Notes under the pieces: model-generated
Told to the model about the DNA's origin: nothing
Seen by the model: the letters and a program-made list of their open reading frames with translations, nothing else
Database searches by the model: none
Part shown: positions 40,014-48,675 of the stretch, piece after piece
Numbering within the stretch: position 1 is the stretch's first letter
How the letters are laid out: every line of letters starts with the position of its first letter
Program-made: the position numbers and the translations under genes
NCBI RefSeq assembly: GCF_004124315.2
Contig: NZ_CP096889.1
Coordinates: 3,331,001-3,395,000 of the forward strand
DNA: 64,000 bases
From: Bacillus cabrialesii
GTDB lineage: Bacteria > Bacillota > Bacilli > Bacillales > Bacillaceae
Direction of reading: 5' to 3'

Positions 40014-42359
40014 TTATTTCTTCTTTTTCCGTTTCTGTTTCGGCGCGTTTTGGAAGCCGCGTTTTTTCTTTTTCTTCTTCGGCTTAGTGAACCATTCCCC
40101 TTTTTCCTCAGACGGCGCTGGAGAAACAGGCGTATTGGTGCTTTGAACGCGTTTTCTGGCAGGCTTTCCGCGTTTTCTGCTCCGGCTGCTGTCAAGTTCT
40201 CTCGGACGGCGCGGAGAGCCCTTCATGCCGACGATTTCAAAGTCGATATTGCGTTCGTCTTTATTGACATCGACAACCTTGACTGTGATTTCATCTCCAA
40301 TGCGGAAGACATTGCCTGTCCGCTCGCCGATCATCGCAAAATGCTGTTCGTCAAAACGGTAGTAGTCATCTGTCATAAAGCTGACGTGGACGAGTCCTTC
40401 AATTGTATTCGGCAGCTCGACGAACATCCCGAAGTTTGTCACAGAGCTGATCATGCCGTCAAACTCTTCACCGATTTTATCAAGCATGTATTCCGCTTTT
40501 TTCAGATCATCCGTTTCACGCTCGGCGTCAACTGCACGGCGCTCCATCGTTGATGTATGCTCGGCGATATCCGGCAGGCGCTCAGCCCATTTTTCCTGTG
40601 TCGCTTCATCGACTTTGCCGTTGATTAAATACGTTCTGATCAGACGGTGGACGATTAAGTCCGGGTAACGGCGGATCGGTGATGTGAAATGCGTATAGAA
40701 TTCCGTTGACAGACCAAAGTGCCCCAAGCTTTGCGGGTCGTATTTCGCCTGTTTCATCGAACGGAGCATGACAGTGGATATCACTGTTTCTTCAGGTCTG
40801 TCACGCACAGCGTCCAGAATGCTTTGCAGCGCGCGCGGATGAATATTTCCCGCTGTTCCTTTCACCACATAGCCAAATGTCGTTACGAACTCTAAAAACT
40901 TTTGGAGCTTTTCAGCATTCGGCTCTTCGTGAATCCGGTATATAAACGGTACGTTCATCCAATGGAAATGCTCCGCAACTGTTTCGTTCGCCACAAGCAT
41001 AAATTCTTCAATCAGTTTCTCGGCGACTGAACGTTCCCTGATGACAACGTCTTTCACCGCGCCTTCATCATCGACAAGCACTTTCGCTTCTTTGAAATCA
41101 AAATCAACGGCGCCGCGGTTCATCCGCTTATCACGCAGAATTTCAGCCAGACGCTCCATGTCTTTGAACATCGGAACGAGAGGCTCGTATTTTTGTTTCA
41201 GTTCTTCATCATCGTCCACAAGAATTTTATTCACATCTGAATACGTCATTCTTTCCGTTGTTTTGATGACACTTTGGAAGATCTGGTGCTCCGTCACCTG
41301 CCCCTGACTGTTAATGGTCATTTCACAGGAAAGTGTCAATCGGTCAACCTTTGGATTTAAAGAACAGATGCCGTTTGACAGTCTGTGCGGAATCATAGGG
41401 ATGACACGGTCAACCAAATACACACTCGTCCCTCTTTCAAGCGCTTCTTTGTCAATCGGCGAGTTTTCGGTTACGTAATGGCTGACATCAGCAATGTGAA
41501 CGCCAAGCTTGTAGCTTCCGTCATCAAGCTTCGTCACGGTAACTGCATCATCCAAGTCCTTCGCGTCGGCTCCATCAATGGTGACAATCACTTGGTCACG
41601 GAGATCACGGCGGTCTTTAAGGTCTTTTTCGTCAATTGTGTCAGGCGTACTTGATGCCTGTTCCATCGCGTCAGCAGGAAATTCTCCCGGCAGGCCGTGC
41701 TTATGAATGACCGATAAAATATCAATGCCCGGATCATTTTTATGGCCGAGAATGGTTTCAACCTCGCCCTCTGCGTTCATGCGGCCTTCAGGATAGCTCG
41801 TCAGCTTGACAACAACCTTATGCCCTTCGGCTGCACCGTTTTTCCCGTTTTTCGGGATAAAGATGTCACTCGTGATTTTTTTGTCGTCCGGAATGACAAA
41901 GCCGAAGTTTCTTGTTTCTGTATACGTGCCGACAACCCGCTGAATCGCTCTTTCTAAAATGCGGATGACGGTTCCTTCCTGTCTGGAGCCGTTTTCGCTT
42001 TGCTGTGAGTTCAAGCGAACCATGACGATATCGCCGTTCATTGCCGTATTCAGCTCATTAGGCGGAATAAACACATCGCTTAACGACGTGTCCTCAGGCA
42101 GCAAAAAGGCGAATCCTTTTGCATGCGCTGAAATCTTTCCTTTTATTAAATTCATCTTCTCCGGAATGCCGTAGCGGTCGCTTCTCGTCCGTACGATAAG
42201 CCCTTTGTCTTCCAAAGTGACTAACGCTTTGACGAGCTCCTTAAACTCCTCGGCTTCCGTGATATTTAACATCTCCTCAAGTTCCTGGACAGTCAGAGGC
42301 TTGTACGCCTCTTCCTTCATAAACGAGAGGAGCTTATCCATAAATGCTTCTTTTTCCAT
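40014..42359 (-). CDS. rnr: RNase R, 3'-5' exoribonuclease
   Basis: Processive exonuclease that degrades structured RNA and takes part in decay of mRNAs freed by trans-translation. 781 residues: N-terminal winged helix, two cold-shock domains, RNB catalytic domain from about residue 250 (GADAKDLDDAVTV with the metal-binding Asp residues, HIADVSHYV), S1 domain (about 625-705) and a Lys-rich tail. ATG 42359 follows GGAGGTCGG. Same-strand neighbours est and smpB suggest co-transcription with secG. Confidence 0.96.
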   Translation of the reverse strand: MEKEAFMDKLLSFMKEEAYKPLTVQELEEMLNITEAEEFKELVKALVTLEDKGLIVRTRSDRYGIPEKMNLIKGKISAHAKGFAFLLPEDTSLSDVFIPPNELNTAMNGDIVMVRLNSQQSENGSRQEGTVIRILERAIQRVVGTYTETRNFGFVIPDDKKITSDIFIPKNGKNGAAEGHKVVVKLTSYPEGRMNAEGEVETILGHKNDPGIDILSVIHKHGLPGEFPADAMEQASSTPDTIDEKDLKDRRDLRDQVIVTIDGADAKDLDDAVTVTKLDDGSYKLGVHIADVSHYVTENSPIDKEALERGTSVYLVDRVIPMIPHRLSNGICSLNPKVDRLTLSCEMTINSQGQVTEHQIFQSVIKTTERMTYSDVNKILVDDDEELKQKYEPLVPMFKDMERLAEILRDKRMNRGAVDFDFKEAKVLVDDEGAVKDVVIRERSVAEKLIEEFMLVANETVAEHFHWMNVPFIYRIHEEPNAEKLQKFLEFVTTFGYVVKGTAGNIHPRALQSILDAVRDRPEETVISTVMLRSMKQAKYDPQSLGHFGLSTEFYTHFTSPIRRYPDLIVHRLIRTYLINGKVDEATQEKWAERLPDIAEHTSTMERRAVDAERETDDLKKAEYMLDKIGEEFDGMISSVTNFGMFVELPNTIEGLVHVSFMTDDYYRFDEQHFAMIGERTGNVFRIGDEITVKVVDVNKDERNIDFEIVGMKGSPRRPRELDSSRSRKRGKPARKRVQSTNTPVSPAPSEEKGEWFTKPKKKKKKRGFQNAPKQKRKKKK

Positions 42360-42377
42360 TATCCGACCTCCTGTTGA

Positions 42378-43118
42378 TTACCAATCGAGCTTCTCTAAAA
42401 ATTCATACACATCCTGATGGACGAGGTCACGTTCTTTGTCGAGCGTAATGACATGGCCTGATTCCTCGTACCATTTCAGCTGTTTATCATCAGTTTCCAC
42501 TTCGTTGTAAATAATATTGGCGCTTTCGGTATTAATCATGTGATCATGACGGGCCTGCACCACAAATGTCGGTGAATAAATCATATCGACATTGTTCCGC
42601 ACAGCGGCAATTAAGTCTTGCAGCGCCTTGAGAGTGTTCATCGGCGTTTTTTCGAATTCTTTCATTTCCTCTTCAATTTGCTCCGGGCTTTTCCCCTCGA
42701 ATTTTTTGTAATTGCGAGCGTATGAAAGGACGCCCTGATACATGACCTCTTCACTCTTAATATGCATCGGCGCACACATAGGGACAATTCCCTTTATGGG
42801 TACAGTGTAACCCAATTTCAGCGAAAAAACCCCGCCAAGCGACAGTCCGCAGGCAGCAATGCTCTCATAGCCTTCAGATTTTAAGTATTCATAGCCATCC
42901 ATCACGTTTTTCCACCAGTCTTCAGGCCCCGTATGTACAAGTTCTTCAGGGGGCACGCCATGTCCTTCATATTGAGGCGCGTGGCACGTGTAGCCCCGTT
43001 CATTCAAGTAACGTCCCAGCATTCTTACATCCGCTGTATTTCCTGTAAAGCCGTGCAGCAACAGCACCGCTTTGTCTCCGCCTTTAAATGTAAATGGTTT
43101 TGGTGTCACAACTTTCAT
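42378..43118 (-). CDS. est: Est (YvaK), carboxylesterase
   Basis: Cytoplasmic alpha/beta hydrolase of 246 residues close to the thermostable Est30 carboxylesterase. Catalytic Ser in CGLSLGGVF, Asp in ARHDHM and His in ESGHVITLD; the oxyanion loop is LLHGFTGN. ATG 43118 is chosen because GGGAG is eight bases upstream; ATG 43124 is only two bases away from it. It lies 18 bp before rnr and probably belongs to a secG-est-rnr-smpB unit. Confidence 0.94.
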   Translation of the reverse strand: MKVVTPKPFTFKGGDKAVLLLHGFTGNTADVRMLGRYLNERGYTCHAPQYEGHGVPPEELVHTGPEDWWKNVMDGYEYLKSEGYESIAACGLSLGGVFSLKLGYTVPIKGIVPMCAPMHIKSEEVMYQGVLSYARNYKKFEGKSPEQIEEEMKEFEKTPMNTLKALQDLIAAVRNNVDMIYSPTFVVQARHDHMINTESANIIYNEVETDDKQLKWYEESGHVITLDKERDLVHQDVYEFLEKLDW

Positions 43119-43209
43119 GCTCATGTCTCCCTTTCTATTTGCACGATCATTTTAGTTTTCCACAGTTTGATCAGAAAAAAACGCTCTGAATATCAGCCAG
43201 AAACGTGAA

Positions 43210-43235
43210 AAAGGCCTGACTTTACATCAGACCTT
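43210..43235 (-). terminator. Terminator of secG
   Basis: AAGGTCTGA and TCAGGCCTT pair with one mismatch around a 7-base loop, followed on the minus strand by TTTC. Moderate strength, so some readthrough into est is likely. Confidence 0.7.
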
Positions 43236-43249
43236 ATACAAACATTGCC

Positions 43250-43480
43250 CTATAGGATATAAGCAAGCGCAATCGTTAACACGAAAAACAAGACTGCCAG
43301 CACAACCGTGATGCGGTGCAAAATCAAATCAAGACCTCTTGCTTTTTGTTTCCCGAAGAGCTGCTCCGCTCCGCCTGAAATCGCACCAGATAATCCGGCG
43401 CTTTTACTGGATTGAAGCAAAACGACAATAATAAGTGCAATGCTGACGATAACCAATAAGGTAATCAAAACCGCGTGCAT
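43250..43480 (-). CDS. secG: SecG, protein translocase subunit
   Basis: 76-residue membrane partner of SecYE. Two membrane helices (about 3-22 and 55-75) flank the conserved loop QSSKSAGLSGAISGGAEQLFG. ATG 43480 follows GGAGGTG by six bases; an upstream in-frame start at 43501 has no site. First gene of the secG-est-rnr-smpB cluster. Confidence 0.95.
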   Translation of the reverse strand: MHAVLITLLVIVSIALIIVVLLQSSKSAGLSGAISGGAEQLFGKQKARGLDLILHRITVVLAVLFFVLTIALAYIL

Positions 43481-43629
43481 CCCATACACCTCCAGACTCA
43501 CTGGCCTACATTACTTCTATTTTACATGAAAAGGGTTGGCATGTCACGCTGTATCAGACGCCAAAAGACGGGATAAGGCGTTTTATCTTGGTTACCCTAT
43601 TGATGTAAAAAGTCAAAAGGAGAAAAACA

Positions 43630-44406
43630 ATGCCCCTTATCAGCATAGCCAGCAGAAAACATCTTTATTATGAGGAATATGGACAGGGAATTCCGATCAT
43701 TTTTATCCACCCGCCGGGCATGGGGCGCAAGTTTTTTTATTATCAGCGCCTTCTTTCCGAGCATTTCAGGGTGATTTTTCCCGATTTAAGCGGCCACGGC
43801 GACAGCGATCATGCGGATCAGCCTGTCTCTATTTCTTATTACGCAAACGAAATCGTGAAATTCATGGACGCTCTGCACGTTGATAGTGCTGTGCTATTCG
43901 GGTATTCCGCCGGCGGCTTAATCGCGCAGCACATCGCCTTTACCCGCCCGGACAAAGTGTCGCATCTTGTTCTGTCCGGCGCTTACCCCGCTGTTCATAA
44001 CGTAATCGGAGAGAAGATTCACAAGACCGGGATGTATCTGCTTGAGAAAAACGCCTGGCTGCTCATAAAAATCCTTGCTGTCAGCCACACAAATAACAAA
44101 GAGCTTCGGAACTTATTAACAGATCATATGAAAAAAGCAGACCTTGCCAATTGGCATCAGTATTATCAGGATTCACTTAGCTACAACTGCATTGAACAGC
44201 TGCCCCGCCTAAACATGCCGATGTTGTTCATGTATGGCGGCCTGCGGGACTGGACTTTCCCAGCCTCAGGCTATTACCGCAAAGCATGCAGCCATGCCGA
44301 ATTTTTCAGATTGGAATATCAGGGGCATCAGCTGCCGACAAAACAATGGAAAACATGCAACGAACTGGTGACAGGGTTTGTGCTGACACATCATTCACAG
44401 GGATAA
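43630..44406 (+). CDS. yvaM: YvaM, alpha/beta hydrolase
   Basis: 258-residue alpha/beta hydrolase of unknown substrate. Seen are the oxyanion HPPGMGRKF, the strand DLSGHGDSDHA, the nucleophile elbow FGYSAGG with the catalytic Ser, and a late YQGHQLP with the likely His. No signal peptide. AAAGGAG precedes the ATG. Single gene with a hairpin after the stop, convergent with yvzC. Confidence 0.88.
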   Translation: MPLISIASRKHLYYEEYGQGIPIIFIHPPGMGRKFFYYQRLLSEHFRVIFPDLSGHGDSDHADQPVSISYYANEIVKFMDALHVDSAVLFGYSAGGLIAQHIAFTRPDKVSHLVLSGAYPAVHNVIGEKIHKTGMYLLEKNAWLLIKILAVSHTNNKELRNLLTDHMKKADLANWHQYYQDSLSYNCIEQLPRLNMPMLFMYGGLRDWTFPASGYYRKACSHAEFFRLEYQGHQLPTKQWKTCNELVTGFVLTHHSQG

Positions 44407-44431
44407 AACGCTTGGTTTCCTTGCGTTTTTA
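44405..44431. terminator. Terminator of yvaM
   Basis: AAAACGC and GCGTTTT pair around an 11-base interior (with a GG/CC pair), followed by T. Also placed to serve yvzC. Confidence 0.65.
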
Positions 44432-44439
44432 TAGCCCTT

Positions 44440-44673
44440 TTATTGACTTTTGTCAATAAAATCATAGTAAAAAAGATCCTCAAATTTCAAATTAAAATAG
44501 TGAAGCATTTTACCGATTACAAGCTGCCCCGGCCGTCGTTCTCCATTCAGCACGCGGCTCAGTGTGGCGGGTGAGACTCCGATTTCCAGCGCAAGCTGAT
44601 TAAGGGAATAATCGTTATTGACCATATACTGCAAGACATAATCACGTCTAATCTGTATCTTTTCTACTGGCAC
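44440..44673 (-). CDS. yvzC: YvzC, small Xre-type HTH regulator
   Basis: 77 residues, largely one helix-turn-helix of the phage-repressor type: YSLNQLALEIGVSPATLSRVLNGERRPG. GTG 44673 lies eight bases after AAGG and gives the known length; GTG 44682 is an alternative. It is divergent from rghRA, and both share a control region with the motif TATTGAC-TTTT-GTCAATA. A perfect copy of that motif covers the last codons of yvzC. Target genes are unknown. Confidence 0.82.
   Translation of the reverse strand: MPVEKIQIRRDYVLQYMVNNDYSLNQLALEIGVSPATLSRVLNGERRPGQLVIGKMLHYFNLKFEDLFYYDFIDKSQ
44441..44458. promoter_or_regulatory. Palindrome TATTGAC-TTTT-GTCAATA over the yvzC stop codon
   Basis: A perfect 7-4-7 inverted repeat. 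Related copies lie at 44731-44748 and 44764-44781. Confidence 0.55.
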
Positions 44674-44730
44674 TTTCCTCACCTTCCGTTCCTGAAAAAA
44701 CTTTTTTCTATACTTTTACATTACGGCTTA

Positions 44731-44781
44731 TGTTAACTTTTGTCAATACATTTCCAGCCTACCTATTCCCTTTAGTCAATA
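44731..44781. promoter_or_regulatory. Two operator-like sites in the yvzC-rghRA control region
   Basis: TGTTAACTTTTGTCAATA (44731-44748) and TATTCCCTTTAGTCAATA (44764-44781) share the right half GTCAATA and the T-rich centre with the perfect palindrome at 44441. Xre-type regulators YvzC or RghRA are likely binders. Confidence 0.55.
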
Positions 44782-44825
44782 AACATACTAAAATATGAGT
44801 AACAGTGAGGGACGGGGTGAGATAC

Positions 44826-45233
44826 ATGGAAAGCTTTGGCGAACAATTGCGGGCATTGCGCGAAGAGAGAAAGTTAACAGTCAACCAGCTTGCGACATAT
44901 TCAGGCGTAAGCGCGGCCGGCATCTCCAGAATTGAAAACGGCAAACGGGGCGTTCCCAAACCCGCCACCATCAAAAAACTGGCGGAGGCCTTGAAAATTC
45001 CATATGAAGGGCTTATGTATAAAGCTGGTTACATCGAAGAAGTGCATGAAGCCAGAGCTCCTTATGAAACGAAGTGCAAGCTGCTTGAAAAAGCGGAGGC
45101 CTATGACCTGAAAAACCTTGCCCTTCTTGAGAACGAAAAGTGGCAATATCTCAATAAAGAAGATTTGCTTATGCTGGATCATTATTTTTCGTTTATTTCA
45201 GACGAAGCCAAAAAACGGTCTGCTGATGACTAA
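44826..45233 (+). CDS. rghRA: RghRA (YvaN), Xre-type repressor of rap genes
   Basis: 135 residues with an N-terminal Xre helix-turn-helix (LTVNQLATYSGVSAAGISRI, then ENGKRGVPKP) and a C-terminal helical part. RghR is known to repress rapG and rapH and so to influence DegU and ComA signalling. ATG 44826 is preceded by GGGGTGAG; the longer opening from 44805 lacks a site. Followed by the paralogue rghRB 28 bp on. Confidence 0.92.
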   Translation: MESFGEQLRALREERKLTVNQLATYSGVSAAGISRIENGKRGVPKPATIKKLAEALKIPYEGLMYKAGYIEEVHEARAPYETKCKLLEKAEAYDLKNLALLENEKWQYLNKEDLLMLDHYFSFISDEAKKRSADD

Positions 45234-45261
45234 CTCTTGATAGAAATGTGAGGCGATCACC

Positions 45262-45681
45262 ATGTCACCGTTCGGACAGCAATTACGGGAGCTGCGCCGC
45301 GCCCGCAAGCTGACAGTGAATCAGCTTGCTGTGTATTCAGGCATCAGCTCGGCCACCATTTCAAAAATTGAAAACGGCAAGCGCGGCACGCCAAAGCCTG
45401 CGACCATCAAAAAACTGGCGGCCGTGCTGAAGGTTCCCTATGAAAACCTGATGGCTGCCGCAGGCCATATTCGGCCCTTTCCAGAAGAAATCCGTGAGGC
45501 TTCGGAAAGCTATCAGTCCATTTATGATATTTACCAGACGGCTGTCACTCGCGGAGCGGAGCACCTCCCGATTTTCAACAGCCAAAAATGGGAACACCTT
45601 TCAAAGCAGGATATTGAAAATCTCAGCAAATACTTCGATTTTTTAGCCTCTGAAGCGAAAAAACGCGCCTCTTCTTCATAA
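45262..45681 (+). CDS. rghRB: RghRB (YvaO), Xre-type regulator, paralogue of RghRA
   Basis: 139 residues closely similar to RghRA along the whole length (RKLTVNQLAVYSGISSATIS, ENGKRGTPKPATIKKLA, and the ending FLASEAKKRASS), so a tandem gene duplication. The DNA-binding helix differs by few residues, suggesting overlapping targets, though RghRA is the better studied rapG/rapH repressor. GTGAGG precedes the ATG. Probably co-transcribed with rghRA. Confidence 0.88.
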   Translation: MSPFGQQLRELRRARKLTVNQLAVYSGISSATISKIENGKRGTPKPATIKKLAAVLKVPYENLMAAAGHIRPFPEEIREASESYQSIYDIYQTAVTRGAEHLPIFNSQKWEHLSKQDIENLSKYFDFLASEAKKRASSS

Positions 45682-45772
45682 TCCCCTGCTTCTCTTTCTG
45701 CATGTTATCAATCACGCTTGCATACCTTCCCTCATTTTTTACGTTATAATAGTGTCAGACGAGGTGAAAAGT

Positions 45773-46099
45773 ATGAACCAATCAGAAATGTGTCCTAGAT
45801 TTGAAAAAGCAGTCGACATCTTGAGTAAACGCTGGGTCGCTTTGATCGTATTTCAGCTCTTGAACGGGTCACAGCGATTTAGCGAAATTGAAGCAGCACT
45901 TCCAAATCTAAGCGGCAGAGTTCTGTCAGAACGGCTGAAAGAACTTGAGCTTGAAGGAGTGGTGAAGCGGGATGTCATCCCGGAAACTCCGGTTCGCATC
46001 GAATATTCATTGACTGATAAAGGAAAGGCGCTGGCCCCCATTTTAGGCGAGATTTCTAAATGGGCGACGGATTGGATTGACCCTTCCTTTCTTGACTAA
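45773..46099 (+). CDS. catR: CatR (YvaP), redox-sensing HxlR/DUF24 repressor
   Basis: 108-residue winged-helix repressor that, with YodB, controls the catechol dioxygenase operon catDE in response to quinones and diamide. The sensing Cys7 is in MNQSEMCPRF. HxlR motifs: KRWVALIVFQLLNGSQRFSE, LSERLKELELEGVVKRD, PVRIEYSLTDKG. ATG 45773 is six bases after GAGGTG; an upstream in-frame GTG at 45752 is less likely. Single gene, ending in a hairpin. Confidence 0.92.
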   Translation: MNQSEMCPRFEKAVDILSKRWVALIVFQLLNGSQRFSEIEAALPNLSGRVLSERLKELELEGVVKRDVIPETPVRIEYSLTDKGKALAPILGEISKWATDWIDPSFLD

Positions 46100-46104
46100 T
46101 CGCT

Positions 46105-46148
46105 AAAACGGTTCTGAATTCTCAAAGACGGGAAAAGAGCCGTTTTTT
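46105..46148 (+). terminator. Terminator of catR
   Basis: AAAACGGTTCT and AGAGCCGTTTT pair (one G-T) around a 20-base loop, followed by T6. Confidence 0.78.
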
Positions 46149-46165
46149 ATTTTTCATTTTCAAGG

Positions 46166-46191
46166 TGAAAAAATGATTTCTCAGCCGATAT
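46166..46191 (+). promoter_or_regulatory. Sigma-D promoter of yvaQ
   Basis: The -10 box GCCGATAT (46184-46191) is a perfect sigma-D match. TGAA lies 14 bp upstream in place of TAAA. Fits a motility and chemotaxis gene. Confidence 0.82.
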
Positions 46192-46230
46192 ATAGTACAT
46201 CCACACATTACGTTTTTAAAGGAGACTTAT

Positions 46231-47931
46231 ATGCGACTGACGATTTCCCGCAAATTCAGCCTGGTATTTTTGACACTGATCCTGATCAATTTACTTATAG
46301 GCGGAATAGGCGCTTTTAATATGCAGCACATCATTCAAAAGACAGATGAAATCAACACAAAATGGATTGACGGCATCAAAGACATTACATCGATTAATTA
46401 TTTAACTGAGCACCTGTCTTCTAAAGAAAAGGATTTTCTGATTTTCACAGACAAAAGCAAAATGGATACGCTTGATCAAGAAATGAATCAGATCATTGAA
46501 GACATCAATCAAAAGCTTGATAGCTATGAAAAAACGATTTCCACTGACAAAGAACAGAAGCTGTTCGAGGAGCTTCAAACTGAAGTGAACACTTATGCTG
46601 ATATTCATAAGCAAATTATAGAAAGCGGCCGCACGAATGACATGGACAAAGCAAGAGGTTTATTGGTGCAGACTGAAGCCAGCTTTGAGGATATGAAAAA
46701 ATCAGTCACTCAGCTTGTTGACTTTAATAAAGAAGGAGCCAGCACAGCGGTAAAAGAAACGAAGGATGTATACCATAAGGGGCTCATTTACACAGCTTTG
46801 CTTCTGGCAGCTTCGATCATCATCAGCATTTTCATCTGGCTTTATATCACGCGAAACATTGTAAAGCCTATCATTCTCATGAAGGATTCTGCCAATCATA
46901 TTGCCGGGGGAGATCTGTCTAATGACATAGAGCCGCTCAACTCAAAAGACGAACTTGGCGATCTGAACGAAGCGCTGCAAAAAATGGTAGGCAATCTGAG
47001 AGATATTGTCGGATACTCCAAAGACATATCAAGCCGGGTTCTTTCTTCTTCACAAGTGCTGGCCGCCGCAACGAATGAAACAAGATCCGGCAGCAAGCAT
47101 ATTACCGAAACGATGAACGAAATGGCTGAAGGCTCTGAACAGCAGGCCCAAGACGCTGTGACAATTGCCGAATCCATGAATGATTTCACTGAAAGCATTG
47201 ATAAAGCTTATAATCATGGGATCACAATCAGCGATACGTCTCAAAACGTTCTCGAACTGGCGGTAAACGGAAACGAAAATATGGATACGTCATTACAGCA
47301 AATGAAAACCATCCATCATATCGTTCAGGAAGCCGTTCATAAAGTGAAGTCGCTGGAACAGCATTCTCAGGATATCAACAAGCTCGTTCAGGTCATCAAC
47401 GGGATTGCCGAGCAAACGAATTTGCTGTCGCTTAACGCCGCGATTGAGGCTGCCCGCGCTGGAGAAAGCGGCAAAGGCTTCGCCGTTGTGGCAGATGAAG
47501 TCAGAAAGCTGGCTGACGGCGTTTCTGATTCCGTGCAGGACATTACCCGGATTGTAAACGGGACACAACAGGAAATCCACACCGTCATTAAGTACTTGGA
47601 AAGCAGCTTTACAGAAGTCGAAAAAGGAACGGAAAACCTGACAGACACGGGACAGGCTATGCAGCAGATCAAACAATCCGTCACCCATGTTGCAGGCAGT
47701 ATTAAGGAAGTAACGGATGGCCTGAAGCAGTTAACAAACCAATCGATTACCATCAATCAATCGATTGAAAATATCGCTTCTGTATCTGAAGAGTCTGCCG
47801 CCGGCATTGAAGAAACATTTTCGATTACCGAGCAGTCCGCCCATTCCATGGATCAAGTGCTCCAGAATGCCGAAGAACTTGAGCAGCTGGCGAAGGAGCT
47901 TAATGAGAAGATGAATCAGTTTACAATTTAA
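46231..47931 (+). CDS. yvaQ: YvaQ, methyl-accepting chemotaxis-type transducer
   Basis: 566 residues. First membrane helix about 10-32, an extracellular four-helix sensor, a second membrane helix about 187-209, then a HAMP domain and the long cytoplasmic coiled coil. The hairpin tip reads EQTNLLSLNAAIEAARAGES, where CheW and CheA bind. The C-terminus lacks an obvious CheR-binding pentapeptide. AAAGGAG precedes the ATG and a sigma-D promoter lies upstream. The ligand is unknown. Confidence 0.92.
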   Translation: MRLTISRKFSLVFLTLILINLLIGGIGAFNMQHIIQKTDEINTKWIDGIKDITSINYLTEHLSSKEKDFLIFTDKSKMDTLDQEMNQIIEDINQKLDSYEKTISTDKEQKLFEELQTEVNTYADIHKQIIESGRTNDMDKARGLLVQTEASFEDMKKSVTQLVDFNKEGASTAVKETKDVYHKGLIYTALLLAASIIISIFIWLYITRNIVKPIILMKDSANHIAGGDLSNDIEPLNSKDELGDLNEALQKMVGNLRDIVGYSKDISSRVLSSSQVLAAATNETRSGSKHITETMNEMAEGSEQQAQDAVTIAESMNDFTESIDKAYNHGITISDTSQNVLELAVNGNENMDTSLQQMKTIHHIVQEAVHKVKSLEQHSQDINKLVQVINGIAEQTNLLSLNAAIEAARAGESGKGFAVVADEVRKLADGVSDSVQDITRIVNGTQQEIHTVIKYLESSFTEVEKGTENLTDTGQAMQQIKQSVTHVAGSIKEVTDGLKQLTNQSITINQSIENIASVSEESAAGIEETFSITEQSAHSMDQVLQNAEELEQLAKELNEKMNQFTI

Positions 47932-47936
47932 ATAGA

Positions 47937-47968
47937 AAAAAGAGGCTGGAGTCATCCAAGCCTCTTTT
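47937..47968. terminator. Bidirectional terminator between yvaQ and opuBD
   Basis: AGAGGCT and AGCCTCT with further GG/CC pairing form a stem flanked by A and T runs. Confidence 0.85.
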
Positions 47969-47974
47969 TCTATT

Positions 47975-48655
47975 CTATGCAGCTGTTTGAACACGTTTCG
48001 TTCTGTTTCGTTTTTTCTTCACCGGACTTAAGGCCCGCTCCAGCCAAGCCATCAGCAAATCAGCGGCTACTGCCATCACCGCAGTGGGAATCGCGCCGGC
48101 GAGAATAATCGCAGTTCCGTTTGTCGCATTTGACCCGCGGACGATCATATCCCCGAGTCCGCCGGCGCCGACAAATGTGCCAATCGCTGTAATCCCGATG
48201 GCAATGACGAGCGCCGTGCGCAAGCCCGCCATCATGACAGAAAGCGCGAGCGGGAGCTCAACCATCCGGAGAACCTGGAATTTCGTCATACCCATCGCTT
48301 TTCCCGATTCTAAGTAGGCATGTTCAATGCTGACAATGCCCGTATACGTGTTTCGGATAATCGGCAGAAGGGAATACAAAAATAATGATACAATCACGGT
48401 GTTTGCGCCAAGACCCATGACAAGCATCAAAACGGCCAACATGGCGAGCGCCGGAATGGTCTGGATGACATTTGTTACAGCAAACACCCAGGCTGATAAG
48501 CGGCGGTAATGCGCAATGAGGATTCCGGCCGGAACTCCGACGACAGCGGCAAACAAGACACCGTAGGCCGACATGAGAAAGTGGCGGCCGAATTCATCCA
48601 TGACATAGCTGCCGTTCTGCGCGTAATACGCCATTAACTGTTCAAGCACGTTCAT
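47975..48655 (-). CDS. opuBD: OpuBD, choline ABC transporter permease
   Basis: Second permease of the choline importer OpuB. 226 residues, five to six membrane helices; the EAA loop is GMTKFQVLRMVELPLALSVM. ATG 48655 is used; the upstream extension overlaps opuBC. The ribosome site AAAGGGGGGGGG contains a run of nine G just after the opuBC stop. Last gene of opuB; very similar to OpuCD except at the C-terminus. Confidence 0.93.
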   Translation of the reverse strand: MNVLEQLMAYYAQNGSYVMDEFGRHFLMSAYGVLFAAVVGVPAGILIAHYRRLSAWVFAVTNVIQTIPALAMLAVLMLVMGLGANTVIVSLFLYSLLPIIRNTYTGIVSIEHAYLESGKAMGMTKFQVLRMVELPLALSVMMAGLRTALVIAIGITAIGTFVGAGGLGDMIVRGSNATNGTAIILAGAIPTAVMAVAADLLMAWLERALSPVKKKRNRTKRVQTAA

Positions 48656-48675
48656 TGGCTTCGTCCCCCCCCCTT

